A DNA stretch of 64,000 nucleotides from Paraescarpia echinospica. Lineage: Eukaryota; Annelida; Polychaeta; Sabellida; Siboglinidae. The translations under genes and the position numbers were made by a program. The notes under the pieces are model-generated. The model was not told the DNA's origin, ran no database searches, and saw nothing but the letters and a program-made list of their open reading frames with translations. Shown here piece after piece: positions 11,987 through 24,902 of this stretch; position 1 is the first letter of the stretch, and every line of letters begins with the position of its first letter. The stretch spans positions 60,988,067 through 61,052,066 of the forward strand of contig CM034534.1 in NCBI GenBank assembly GCA_020002185.1, written 5' to 3'.

Positions 11987-14900
11987 ATGTCAGACAGAGA
12001 GAGTGGAGACAAAACTGCCAACCCTCTCACAGATTCAGACTCTGATACAGAACCAGAAGTAGAAAGTTTCCACGATGCACTGGAGAGCCTCACTTTGGGT
12101 GGCGGTAACGCAGACAATGCATGTGATCATGTAGTGACACCTGGTGGTGATAATTGCAGTGACAAAGTGAATGGAACGAATGGCGCTGGCTGCCTGGAAA
12201 CACAAAAAGATGATTCTGGTAGTGCCAACGTAATTCAAGATGCAGAAGAGAACTATAGAATGACAGACAGTGATAACGAGGAAGCGGATGAAGTAATAGT
12301 TGATGAACAGGCCATTCTCGACAGGGAATCTCAGATGACCCTTGAAGAAAGACAGGTGAGTCGTTTATGAATTATCACCGATACCCCAAGGTTATTAAAA
12401 TAATGGATAGCTCTGTGTGATCACGGCTTCCCTTGAGGTCTTGCAGAAATAAGGTATAAGTAACGAAAACTAAATAAATTGTGAAATAGTAAAAGATATA
12501 CCCTGTCCGGGGGTAAAATGATTTGCAAGCACTTTTTCATCATGATTTAGCCTGCTAAAATAAAGTACATACCAGTTTTTGTTAATACACATACTTATAA
12601 TTTTGTATGCCCTAATTTGTGCATGGTTGTAAAAGATTGATTCTGATTCATGATAAAACGTCAAGGTAAATAGTAGCAAAAACTTTTTAATTTATTTACT
12701 GTATAAATGTTGTTGGGTTGATTTACCTTGAAACACATTTTCTCAAAAGTGAGTTTTCTGTTGACTGTGCTATTTGCAGACATGTACTATAAAAATATAT
12801 ACACCTGCATATCTTTCCAAATACAACATTAAATCAACCTCACTTGAACCTAGAGAAATTACAACTACCTGGTAATGATGAATAATGGCATTGTTTCAAT
12901 AGGAACTACGAGATGCTTCACAGAAACTGAAGGAAGAGGGTAACACCCTGTTCAAGGCATCAGAATTCACCTGTGCTGTCAAGACCTACAGTGAAGCCCT
13001 GGACACATGTCCACGCTGCTTCCACAAGGAACGTTCCATCATGTTCTCAAACAGAGCAGCCGCACACCTCAGACTGGTAGGTATCTCACCCACTGTGCTA
13101 AACTTGTCCCACAAAAGGTCCTGGTCAGTAGGACCAGTAACTTCCAAGGTACTGATCCAAAAGCAGGTCCATGTTTTAATGCGCGAGTGTTCACACCATG
13201 GCATGTTGTTTGTGTCAGCCCGCAGAAGAGATCACACCACACCAGTTCTGTTCAATCTTCATTGGTTGCCAGTTCGCCAACGAATCGAATTCAAGATTTT
13301 TCTACTTGTGTATCACGCTGTTCACCACCTCGGCTCAGAGCATCTGACGTCACTGGTGACACCGTACTCACCGACCCGATCTTTGAGATCTGCCGGTCAA
13401 GGTCTATTGACAGTACCCCAGTGCCACCTTGAGCAGTATGGTCGGCGGTCCTTCTCGGTGGCAGGACCGACATTGTGGAACAACCTACCTCCTGCTGTCA
13501 GAGACGTTAACTCAGTGGCAACATTCAAGACATTGCTAAAAACACATCTCTTCTGTGTAGCGTATAGAACACTATGTTGACAGCTGAAGTGACATTTAAG
13601 TGAAGTTTACGAAAATGAGCTGAACACCGTTGCCACTGACGCCACCGGGACCATGAATGAGAAACCGAGCGCCACCCGACAGCATATCGCCACCAGGCAC
13701 TGTGAATGAGAAATATGTTGCGCAGACAGTCCTGGATATAATTCAAAAAAATTTATAGCAATAATATTACATGCCTGGTATAAAAACGTTTAATGCTCAC
13801 ATTTACCAGGTTATTTAAACGACCATACTATTATATGCAAAATAATACAGTTTTAATCAACGGATGTGGGGCACATGACATTTTAAAAAGGCACATAGTT
13901 CTACCTCTGGTGTGTCCAAAGGGCACATGCATATCTTTTTCCAGAGCGATCCCTGTGTATGTATTTCATTTCAGCAGTCACATACTTACCATTATCATGT
14001 AACACTTGTGCAGCCCTGTTGAAATGGTTGTGTGTTTTCAGGAGAAAAATGAGTTGGCCATAGCGGACTCCAGCGAAGCCATCAAACTGAATCCTACGTA
14101 TCTGAAGGCAATCGTGAGACGAGCTGAACTCTATGAGAAGACGGACAAACTGGACGAAGCACTGGAGGACTACAAGAAAACCCTTGAACTTGACCCTTCT
14201 CATCATGCTGCACGGTTTGCCTGCATGGTAACTAAACGTTGTGATATTTCTCATATTCACCGATCTGTCTTTCTGTCCATCTTGAAGGGTTATGAAAATG
14301 TTGATACAAGTAATGTTATTCTCGTATATGAAATATAGAGATCTAGGTGATGCATAATGTCGTTATTGAAGAGAGGAGTAATATAATTGTATATTAGATA
14401 GAAAAACGTGTTCATTCTCACAAATGACTAAGAAGTTAGTAGAACAAATGATCTACCGATTGCAGACATCGATAAGCCAAAGGTTTATTTATCCACATAC
14501 CGTCTGGGTTTTTACTCTGAATGCCAGTCTTGTGCTTTCTACCAGTATGTTGGTCAACATTTCACTCACTTTGGTAGTCATAATCCTGGTTGAAATTAAC
14601 CTGACAGTTTACATAAAATTGCCAGCAAGATGCCTGTCTTGTTTTAATTTCACAATAGTCACATGATTATCACTTATTAATGTATGCACATTCTAAATAA
14701 CAAATATTGTGGCAGTGTTGTTATTTCATTTATATGCCTCTATCCAGCCTTCCTATGTTGATGAAAATGCTGCTATGTTCTACTTAATATGTCAAGGCAA
14801 TAATACTATTCTGATTTGTTGTGTGACACTAATGTATGAAAGGTGTACACTTTGTTTAGATACAAGATATATGATTTTCATGTTTGCAGCGACTGCCAGA

Positions 14901-17869
14901 CCAAATAAAGGAACGAAATGAAAAACTGAAAGATGAAATGTTAGGTAAGTCATATTCTGAACTGTGTTTTTAGTCCTTTGGCCGAAGGTCCAAGGGACTA
15001 TTGCCATCACTCTGCGTCCGCCGTCCACCATTAGCTGCCGTATCTCAGAAACCGCTCAGCAACTTTTTCGCTAATTTTGCATAGACATATCTTAGGGCAC
15101 TGCCACTATGCACGAGAAATCTGTATTTGATTTGATTGGGGGCCTCCAAGGACCCCAAAACTGGTCAAAATGTAACATTTGGCCTATTTTTTCAAAAACT
15201 GTTCAGCAACTTTTTTTCAAATTTTGCATAGATGTATCTTAGGGTGCTGCCACTATATACAAGAAATCTGTATTTGATTGAATCATTTTAAGGGCACCTA
15301 AGGGGCCCCCAAAGTGCAAAAGTTTTACATTATCTAGTGGTTTTGAGAAGGGCCTTTGAGACTACCCCCAACAGTAGATTTTGTTTAATGTGCCACAAAG
15401 TCAACACCATGACTAAACTCTGCAGCCTAGTGCTACTGTTCCATTGAGACCTTGACTAATCTTTAATTGGTCACAGCACCCAGGCAGATTAGACACACTT
15501 GACCCCTGTTAGACTGAACAGTTGCCTAACACTTTTTATCTTCAAAACTATTGATTTTCTATAATTGCAAGTTGTGTTTATTTTGATGTTCATTTAATTA
15601 TTATAAAATGGTTTGACTGTGGTGTCTATTGGTTAAAGATGTATTGTCTGTAGAAACCCGTAGGTGACAAACATAGAAAATTAATATTCTGTCACCTACG
15701 GTGACAAACATAGAAAATTAATATTCTGGACAACTATAGAATGAAATATCCTACACTTTATTGATATCAAATGCATTCTACTGTTCTGTTTACGCTTGCC
15801 ATGCCTTGTGTAGACATGGTACTGTGTAAATCAATTGTATCAATATAGACTAATAATTACAGATTCACAATATAGTTGACACCTGAAACAACCATATGTC
15901 AACCATTAGAAGAGTTGACATAGTTCCGCTATACACAAGCAAGAAATCTGTATTTGATTGAATCATTCTAGTGTCATCAGCATATAGTAGAACATACATT
16001 TTCTACATCATCATCACTAAGGTTGTTGTAAATTTCACCAGCTGCCATGTCAAGTCCGTTATAATTGTGACTAACAGTGTTCAAAATTATTCAGGTAAAT
16101 AGCAAATAACAAAGGACACAAGTTTTCTCCTTGCCATACCTATACATCACATGAGAAGAAGGCTGACACAGCCTGGCCCTGATTTATACATGATTTAGCA
16201 TTTTTGTACATGTTGTATACAACTTTCAACACAATACCATTAATACCGCATGAAATTATCTTAGATCACAGGGAGGACCAGTCTACTAAATCAAATGCTT
16301 TCTTATAATCGATGAAGGCACAATAAAGCCTTTTGCATCGAGACAAATACAATTCAACCAATACCCTTATTTGAACACTACCTGTTCTTCACCTATTACA
16401 TTCGCTTTGTTTAGGTATGTGGACAGTCTGGTGTTCTGAATAATCACTAAGGATTAATGAACACTTGTGCAGAATGTCACCCACTTGGCACATGTTATTG
16501 ATCTATTCAACAATGAGGACACTGCTTAGGCCTCACTCTGGACACTGTCACTCACAGTGTTGTGTATTGTCTTAGTTGGTGCATTGAGCTAATCTACTTG
16601 ACCATGAATCAGTGGTGGCTCTGGTTGTGTATTACACCCAGCTGTGGAGCTAAGATTCTCTGCCTGCTATTGTTTGATGGAAACTGTGACTAATGTGTAA
16701 TTGGTCACTGGCAGTAGCTTATGTCAACAGACAGCATTAAGCCACTAGACCGTTGTTAAACTGGACAGTTGCCTGTATGTTTTAAACTGTGTCAAACAGT
16801 TTCTTCTTAGACATGAAGACATAATCTGGCATAACTTTATAAGTCTTTGTAGCAGCACATTTGTACTTCCAGTGTATCATTGCAACTTAACATACATATT
16901 ACATACTGTGTGCCACATTTGAATGTTGTGCATGTAATATTTCCATGCAATCCATTTGCATATATAATGTAAAACTTCAACAGCCGTTTTCTTCATTTTC
17001 ACTTTTTGATCCCTACCATGTTCATTGCTCCATAACTTTGCCAATTTTTGTAGCAGTCATATTTTTTGAAACCGTGTAAAGCACCCTACCAAACCTTTAC
17101 AAGGATGTAAGAAAACAATGTTACAATTTGTCCGACTTATCACTCATTTGGTCAACCAGGGTCACATATAGACGTATTAGTCCACAGGACTTCAGGGCCA
17201 CTTGGCCCATGTTACACCAGTTTTGTTGTAGTTTTGAGTCATGACAATACTTGAAAACTCCCACAGACATGTAAGTCTAAATATTTGAACAAAATGCCAC
17301 TGCAAAATATGATACATACCATATAGCTAATATGAAGCGCTAATACAAATCTAATTTATTGGATTTTTCAAATGGAAATATTTCAACAATTGGAACAGTG
17401 ACAATGAATGGGACCAATGATAATTGACCTATCCATCATGTGACCTGTTAGCCTAGGAACAAGTCTGTTAAGCCATGATCAAATGGATGCCGAACACATG
17501 AAGCATTCAAACATTCTGTTGTATCTTTTGTTGAAATTCTGATCCCAAACGCAAGATTTTTAAGGCGACCATTGTATGTTTGATTTAGCATGTCATACCT
17601 CCATAGTAATGTAATTCACATATGTTACTTTTATCAACATTGGTGGCAAAGACTTGACAGGTCATGTGCATAATTTGGATTGTAACAAACTGCGATGTAG
17701 CAGATCCATCAATCTGAGGAAATGTTTATTTCATGTTGTAGGGAAACTGAAGGAGCTTGGAAACATGGTCCTGAAGCCCTTTGGACTTTCAACAAACAAC
17801 TTCCAGCTACAGCAGGACCCAAACACAGGCTCTTATTCTGTAAATTTCAGCCAGGGAGGAAAATCATGA
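11987..17869 (+). CDS. TTC1: Tetratricopeptide repeat protein 1 (co-chaperone-like)
   Basis: Cytosolic TPR adaptor of about 303 aa (human TTC1 is 292). In humans it is reported to bind chaperones and small GTPase/G-alpha partners through its TPRs. Exons are 11987-12355, 12903-13076, 14042-14227, 14890-14944 and 17742-17869, all with GT-AG borders and matching phases. Exon 1 is an acidic, Ser/Asp-rich disordered N-terminus of 123 aa. Three TPRs follow at about residues 131-162, 168-201 and 202-235, including [21 protein letters not shown] basic/acidic helix ([16 protein letters not shown]) leads to the conserved tail [11 protein letters not shown] and TGSYSVNF, ending in TGA. The start is the first ATG after a likely UTR acceptor. 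Intron 2 holds a LINE tail; a dispersed repeat begins about 12 bp after the exon 1 donor. Confidence 0.97.
12367..12577 (-). repeat. About 200-bp dispersed repeat, arm 2 of an inverted pair
   Basis: Inverted copy of 9299-9501. Its left edge lies about 12 bp after the donor of TTC1 exon 1 (12355). The two arms are roughly 2.9 kb apart and flank the divergent 5' ends of THOC6 and TTC1. Confidence 0.8.
13190..13590 (+). mobile_element. LINE reverse-transcriptase C-terminal fragment
   Basis: An ORF segment reads [54 protein letters not shown] and [10 protein letters not shown], the characteristic C-terminal tail of animal non-LTR retrotransposon polyproteins. It is a 5'-truncated copy in TTC1 intron 2. 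The ORF extends upstream into exon 2 only by chance read-through. Confidence 0.85.
14970..15330. repeat. Two diverged units of a roughly 130-bp repeat in TTC1 intron 4
   Basis: 'cagcaactttttcgctaatt', 'ttgcatagacatatcttagg' and 'gaaatctgtatttgattg' recur in order about 130 bp later with mismatches, and a third partial match ('aagaaatctgtatttgatt') occurs near 15945. The left end contains 'gtccgccgtccaccatta', common in dispersed invertebrate repeats. Not coding. Confidence 0.6.
15665..15748. repeat. Short tandem duplication
   Basis: 'ggtgacaaacatagaaaatt' followed by 'aatattctg' occurs twice about 42 bp apart in TTC1 intron 4. Otherwise intron 4 (14945-17741) shows no gene. Confidence 0.6.
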
Positions 17870-20800
17870 TAGTTCTATTAAGTGGGTTTGTAATAATCTG
17901 TATTTCAGTTTTCAAATGTGCTGTTTAAATCAGTTTTCAGAGTTCTGCTCCAAAATGTATTTCTTCTTGTTGCAGAGCTTCCAAGATGGTATTAGTTGTG
18001 GTTATGATGTACTTGGACTTTGGCAGTTTTGGCAGACATTCACAGTTAATCTTAACTAACTACATTGACCTTAATTATACTTTATAGACTAATCCATCAT
18101 AAAATTTGTAATCTTTTCTAGTACTCGGTTTAATCCGACAAATTCAACATTAATGCATAGAATATCAGAATACATTTTACACAATATGTTTAATTGCCCT
18201 ATAAAGGTGGCCTCTTTCTTAGATATGTTAATACTAGGTCATGCCATAAGGTTACATAAGATTTAGAAGTTGGGAATCCAACGTGGCCTTGTGGACAGGC
18301 CGGATTCTTGTGGACCAGAAAGAGGCTGCATGAAAATAGACACAATGAGGTTGCCAATGTCATTGCTTTTCACCTTAAGACCATGCATTGTATTGCCAAT
18401 ATGACGGGGCACTTATATAAAAAGGAGATAGGCTATTGTGTCACACCGTCAATAACACTGCAGGATACAGTAACTTATTTGTTTACATTTGTTTGTGTTA
18501 AATTCTATTACAAATTTCTTGCTTAAACTCACATCAATGATTATGCTTGTTTTGGTGTATCAGTTATCATATTTATATATATATAGATATGATAGTGGAT
18601 ACACTTGTTATAATTACATAACAAATATCGGAATACTATAAACCTGTGTGGCTTTAGAGTACGTATTATGTTGCATCTGATAAGTTGTGACGTTGTTTTA
18701 GTTCATCTATATATATATACATATATAGTCATAATGCAAAACTTGTGAAACAATTCACATGTAATATTTATTTTCTGGTATGTATTAACTGGACGTCAAT
18801 AAAGGTTTGGCAAGCACAAACATATATATATGTTCTACAAATCATATCTGTGTTTGCATTTTAATTTTGCACATTGTTTTTGTGAATGTAGTAACTACAT
18901 ACAGTGAAAGACACACAGTGAGCAGCAGTGTCTCTAGTGAATTTATACAAACAATGTGGCAATATAATATATATAGATCTCATTTATATTTATTACATCC
19001 TGTCTCTGGTATTTGGCAATACAAGCTGTTGGTTTTAAAAATTCTCCTACCAACAAAGTTCTGGGTATGATACCACCACGTTCCTCTTTTCAGACTGTTT
19101 ATTGCCAAGTAGCAGTTTTTTAAATGTACAAGGAATTGTTGGCGTTACGGCATCAACAACTCAAGTACTCTTTTCTACATTCAAATACTCTTTCCACACT
19201 TACAAGTGTGAGATACTGTATATCACTAAAACAGGAAACCACAATTTGTTCAATAATTGTTATTTATATTTTTTGTGCAGTGATTATGAAATGTATATAT
19301 CTTATTTAAATTATCACTATTGTAATTTTTATTCTCAATAGTTTGTACACATGTATGTATTTATTCATTTTTAAAGAATAATTTGTTGATTATATTTTGT
19401 AATAATAATTGCATATTTTGCACATTAATATTTTTAAATATAGTCTATTTGTAATGCCACTCTACAGCGCATCACAACAATTATTTGGATGCAGCACTAT
19501 ATGTCTATGATGGTTCCTAGTTTTAGGTCCCATCACAACCAATATTTCACAACTAATAACAATTTAATCATAATATTATTATTACTTTATTTGCACAAAA
19601 CTTGTCACACAATACAGGTCTCTCCCAAAATTCACAGTTCTACTTAGCAAAAGTTTTTTGTGTAACCAATAGGTAATTCTCCACACAAATTAACAGTGAT
19701 TTTTCTGAGTTAAGAAATATTACTACCAGGTATAATTAGATTTAGCACCGAAAATGGCTCCTGAAGATATAAACTACTATTGGTTTGTAAGTGAAAATCT
19801 GCTTTCCAATACTTTTTCACATGAACTATTATATATATATATATATTTAATCATTATTATTGGAAATAAAAGTTTTACTGCATGATGGTCATGTGAATAT
19901 TTGTCATTCAAACACACCTGTACTAGGCTGTAGTAATATAAACTGATAAATTTATTAACTATCTGAATTCCCCCATAATACACATATTGCATGGCTATAT
20001 TATAATATACATACGTTTCATCATCCTTGAAAGCTCAAGCAGTCGTGTAAAACATAAATGCAGGATTGCTTACTGAACAAAAACTATTTCCATAACATTA
20101 CACATAACACCTTCTCCCCCACCCCACCTTTGCATCCCTCCCAACGGTCCACATTTTGGCCAATCCACCCCTTGTCAGAAGTAGACATGCCAGCCCATTT
20201 TGCAAAACCTGGGAGTACTCTTACATTCAGGCAGTTACTAATGCATTGATAACTTAATCATACCGACTTGGTAGACTTTGTAGTGCTAAATTGTTTCAAG
20301 TAAATTATGACATTTTCTGCCTAGACTGCTGGCCCCTTATCACTAAATTTAGACCACTACCACCCTATAGCAGTGATGGCTTCCTTGCTTGAGTCTTGGT
20401 AATTTGATCCTGTGTTGTCAATATTTATTGATAAATTATAAGAAGTGAATGATGATTTTCGTTGCCACTGGCACAAAGCGGTCAGTGCTTCTGGACAGGT
20501 ATTATTTATAGATTTAGCCTTTATTCCAGCTGGCCCCCATTATTAAAAAATTAGTCGCCAAGATAATATTTGGTGCCATTGGCGAGCCACAGCTGGCAAA
20601 TTTAAGCCCTGTACCAAGGTATATCAGGTCTGACCTTCTCCTATATATAGATATACAGTATGCATACTTGCATATTACATTATGTGTGGGTGGGTGTGCA
20701 CGCGTGTGTGTGTGTGGGGGGTGTGTGTGGATGGGTGTGTGTGTGTGCAGTAACCTGGAGCTCCTTGCCCATGTATGCACTGTGTGTGCAACCACTTACC

Positions 20801-22786
20801 GTCCTTGTTTATATGTAATTTTAGATGGCCCCCAATCGCACATAAAATTACAAGATCATAGCCACCAACAGCTAATTTGGGGGGCTTTTTAAATGTAATT
20901 TGTGACAACAACTCAACAATCGTGGTTACTGAACGTAAAAGATGCAACATTTATTTTCAATACTTGACATTTGTTGTATTTCACATGGGGAATTGTACAA
21001 CGAATGCCCGAATGCACATTCAATCAAATATACACAATATTCACACAGCACAATGTACATGGCTATTTAGTAACATACAATCAAAAAAATGTAAACATAA
21101 CAACGGATTAAATTGACATGCAGCAATAACATTTCACAATAAAAACCTATCACCCGCAAAATCCCAGCAAGAAGTGTTGGTGAAACTCAAAATTAAACAA
21201 ATTAGAAACGTAATAACATGTAATGTCTGAAGTTTGGCCACCAAAATGATCTATACTGCCCTATAGACAGATGTCCACTAGAAAAACAACAGATATTACA
21301 CTTTACCATTTTCACAAGTGCACATCTGTGTTTTCAGATGGTATTGCATCCTGTTTTACAAGAAACTTACTTTTAAAGTCACATAGTTATCACAACTTTT
21401 ATACTAAGTCTTTAGATCCAACTGATTTCACACACTTTTCACACACACTTTCAACCACGTAACATCAAATGGGTTAATTTTGTGTTCCATAACAAATGGA
21501 AAAGACAAACTTGGCATTGGGTTGGGGTAACAAAAATCACATAAAATTACATACTATCAATGACCCAATGTGATTGCATTCTCAAAGACGATATTAAAAA
21601 TATACCCTAAGTTGTTAGGTTTTTAAAAAATGATCTTGTAAAAGTGGAAATGACTCGAGAAGGCTGCATCAATAATATTACAACCAAAATATAATACTGA
21701 TGATAACAAGCCATGAGTTTGAACTTTACAAATTAATTAAGTCCTACAGACTAAGGGGGCATTACGGATCATATTTTCAGAATGTCAAGAAATATTCTAT
21801 TACTGGTTTTGTACAAATTTAGAAAGTGTGTCTTCAATAAATCACAGGTCTAACCATATCCGGTATAAAAATATAGTTTCTAAGATTATGTTAAATTGAC
21901 GGTGCTTATTAATAAGCTGCTACATATTTACATAATACAATGGGAATTCTTAGAAAAACATGTTTTAAATGTGTACACCACTACATTTACTGGAAATGTC
22001 TACAGTTGCCAATTGTTACGTGATAACTACTTTATCTGGGATGTTTGGGAAGGTTTTCCCATACCATTTCATGTGTATTAATTTCTATATATTGAATGAT
22101 GAACCTCTTATAATCATGTACTGGGTAAACTGTGCAGTTGAACAAATCACAAGTTATGTTTCAAAACAAAACATCTTACTACACAGATACACAACTATAT
22201 ATATATCACCATCAAACAGCTTTTGTGAACATAACTGATGACTAGTCACATATAATACTTTCCACAATAAGTTCATGTCCTGTACAAGTATAACAGTACC
22301 ACGCCAGTTGGCAAGTAGACAGTGCTTCCACCTGGTATTCAAAACGAAATTATGTTCAATTTGTACGTTATGTGGCAGCACTGTTTAAACAAATCCCGTG
22401 AGCATGACGTATCATTCTATGCATGAACCTGGTTGTTTTGGCATATTCTTTAATCAAACAATGATGAGTGCTTTTAATAATTCTAAACGTCCTGTCAACC
22501 GTCTTAATTTGATGTTAACACAACTTTTAACATAATTCTGCTGAATTAATCCTAAAACTGACAAAAGGATAATTATTTTAATAATAACTCACATGAGTGG
22601 GTCACACCAAAACAAGAATTGACTGCATTAGCAATGCTGCTAATCATCCTGTTTTGTAATTTATGAAAATGTTCAGATAGAAGGTTTCTTCATATATAAT
22701 CGATGAGGGTTAGGGCAATTTTGTTTGAGAAAAAGTATAACATTAATAAAATTGTCATCAAATAAATATCAATCAAAACATGTTTT
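17870..22786. other. Tail-to-tail intergenic stretch between TTC1 and PWWP2
   Basis: Contains the TTC1 3' UTR (candidate AATAAA at 18798-18803), AT microsatellites (18560-18740, 19820-19850), a GT-rich tract (20690-20750) and no ORF that looks like a gene. Small ORFs of 60-90 codons here show no recognisable domains. Confidence 0.6.
18798..18803 (+). terminator. Candidate TTC1 polyadenylation signal
   Basis: AATAAA about 930 bp after the TTC1 stop, followed by a GT-rich stretch. Plausible, but other AT-rich hexamers exist and the true 3' end is unproven. Confidence 0.3.
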
Positions 22787-22792
22787 TTTATT
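22787..22792 (-). terminator. Candidate PWWP2 polyadenylation signal
   Basis: Reverse-complement AATAAA, 160 bp beyond the PWWP2 stop codon, in the right orientation for a short 3' UTR. Confidence 0.4.
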
Positions 22793-22952
22793 AATTAAAA
22801 TTTTCCTTTACCCAATTTGACAAAATAACACAAGGATGGCAGGTCTAAAAAATGTTGGCATCACAGGCCAGTAATTACAATACTTACCGGGTTCAACATA
22901 ATAAGTTTACACGTTCACGAATGATATACACACATCCACCCTGGCACATGCA

Positions 22953-24902
22953 CTAGTCTTCGAATATGCTGAAGTCGATGTCATCTGTAGCAGTGTTGCT
23001 GAGCACACTCTGAGCTGCCACTGTCGCTTGTTTTATCGCAAGCTTATAGGCACCACGCTTCTTCTTGTTGTAGCGAAGCTTGAAGTCTCTCAGAAACGGG
23101 CAAAGTTCCGCACACGGCATGTGAGATATGGTCGACGAACCGAACCATGCAACACGTGCAAGTTGAGCAATAACGATTCCATTGTCTTTTTTACTCACCG
23201 TCATCGTACATATCCTACCGGGCCACCAGGGGAAGCCGTGAATCTTCCCCCACACGATGTCATCTATCGTAAACGTGCACCCTTCCTTTGTGGTGCACGT
23301 TGTCACCGAGCATGTGTGTATGCGCATCATCAGTGGTTGTAGTGGCTCTCTCTCATCACCCTCCAACGAACGGTTATCCGCCAATGAACTGTTGTGCGAT
23401 TCATCATCGGATATCAAGTCTACCACGTCTTCACTGATATGGCTGTGGGATGACTCAAATGAACCCTTCGAGTTACCGTCGTCAAGCGGAGCGTGAACTT
23501 TGCAGATTTTCCGTTTCAATGACGATTCATCTGTGTTCGACATGATGGAGTACTCCTCGTAATGCTGATCCGAATCTACGAACATCGCATCATTGCTGGC
23601 GTCTTGCCAACAGTCATCGCCGACATATTCACTGATGACTGCATCATCATCATCGTCGAGAATCTGCATGTCTGGGGAGAGATTGTTCTTTACTACTGCA
23701 CTGTCAGTGTGGCACGGTGGAGGGTCTACAGGGGCATCTTTGTGCTTGTGTTTACGCTTTGTTTTGTGTTTCCCGTGCTTGGATTTCTTGTGGTGTGGCA
23801 CACGTCTCAGAGTCATTGGCAAATCACTTGCAACAACCTGCAGTGATTTTGCCTTTAGTTTTGCTTTCCTCAGCGACTTGCGCCACTTTCGATATTGCTC
23901 ATACTTCGCAGGTTGGTGTGGTGACTTTGTGCCAGGTTCACTTTCCGACTCTGTTGTCGTACCGTTGCTAGGTTTCACAGGAATATTAACAACCCTTCCT
24001 TCCCCATGGGGTGATGCAAATGATATCTTTATCACAGGCGCTCTTGTTTTAGAAACGTTAAGCAGTTCGGACCAGTGAGATTTCTTTCGTGGTACCAAGC
24101 TCTGTACAACATCTTCATCAAGTTCATGGGAGCGTTTCTTTTGTTCCGATTCATCCGAGATGTCACTACTTTGGTGTACCTCTTTCAAGTTTTCTTTTGT
24201 GCCTTGATCTTTGCTGTTGTTCTCATTTGTAGTCCGAACATTCACCACTGTGTCATGAATAGATTGTTTACAATTGGAGCACAACACTTGTCTAGGACGT
24301 AACCTCATATTGTTCCGTACATTTTTATCCCTCAATGGCCGAGTAATGTTCTTGCGTTGGGGTACCTGAAGTTCGTTCTTTTCGGCGGCTACGCCAGTGC
24401 CAGCAGTGTCTGTTTGGTTGTAGGTGTGCCTGTACACCAGGGCCGACATTTCAACCCTTTTGTTTAGCTGCGTTTTATGACTGGCAACTGCGTCGTTCTC
24501 AGTCGTTTTTACGCCCGTGGATGCTGGCGACACGTCTGGTTGTGCATAATTTGTCCCGCAGGGAAATGAACTGAAAACACAACACAAAACAACTAGCACA
24601 GCATCAAAACAAATACACCACGATTACGCTTTAGTAACTCGACAAATCGATACTTTCACTACAAAAATGCGGAATTTTGTCCATTTTAGCTAAGCATTAG
24701 CACTTTACCTGTGCACCGAATTCATCAACACTCCCCGGTACATTTTAGTTCCATGTTTCAAGCACACAAGGAAAACATTCGGTAAAGCGTCTTCGACAGT
24801 TACGACAAGATGTGAGCCTTTTGTTATAGGTACATCAGTCGGTTTTCCGTCCGCCATATTCCCGATGAAAGGATCCTCCATGCTCTCATTAATGGATGAC
24901 AT
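22953..24902 (-). CDS. PWWP2A: PWWP domain-containing protein 2 (chromatin reader)
   Basis: Nuclear chromatin protein; vertebrate PWWP2A binds H2A.Z nucleosomes and H3K36me-marked chromatin and recruits an MTA1/HDAC subcomplex of NuRD. Exon 1 is 24709-24902, exon 2 is 22953-24570, and the product is 603 aa. Exon 1 has the family N-terminal segment around VTVEDALPNVFLVCL and YRGVLM. Exon 2 carries LRPRQVLCSNCK, a conserved APVIKISFASPHGEGRV block, a Lys/His-rich stretch, long acidic Ser-rich disorder, and a C-terminal PWWP domain (about residues 495-595) with DIVWGKIHGFPWWPGRI, VAWFGSSTISHMP and FKLRYNKKKRGAYKLAI. Three in-frame Mets occur in exon 1; the third (MADGK) has the best initiation context, so the start is uncertain by up to 15 codons. 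The sequence fits both PWWP2A and PWWP2B; PWWP2A is preferred because TTC1 and SLU7 are neighbours. Confidence 0.92.

Noticed and set aside
13041..13580. 179-codon ORF as a TTC1 extension
   Set aside because: It starts inside TTC1 exon 2 but runs through a good donor into a LINE C-terminal fragment; TTC1 clearly continues at 14042.
23593..24078. 161-codon plus-strand ORF
   Set aside because: Antisense shadow of PWWP2 exon 2, with no independent features.
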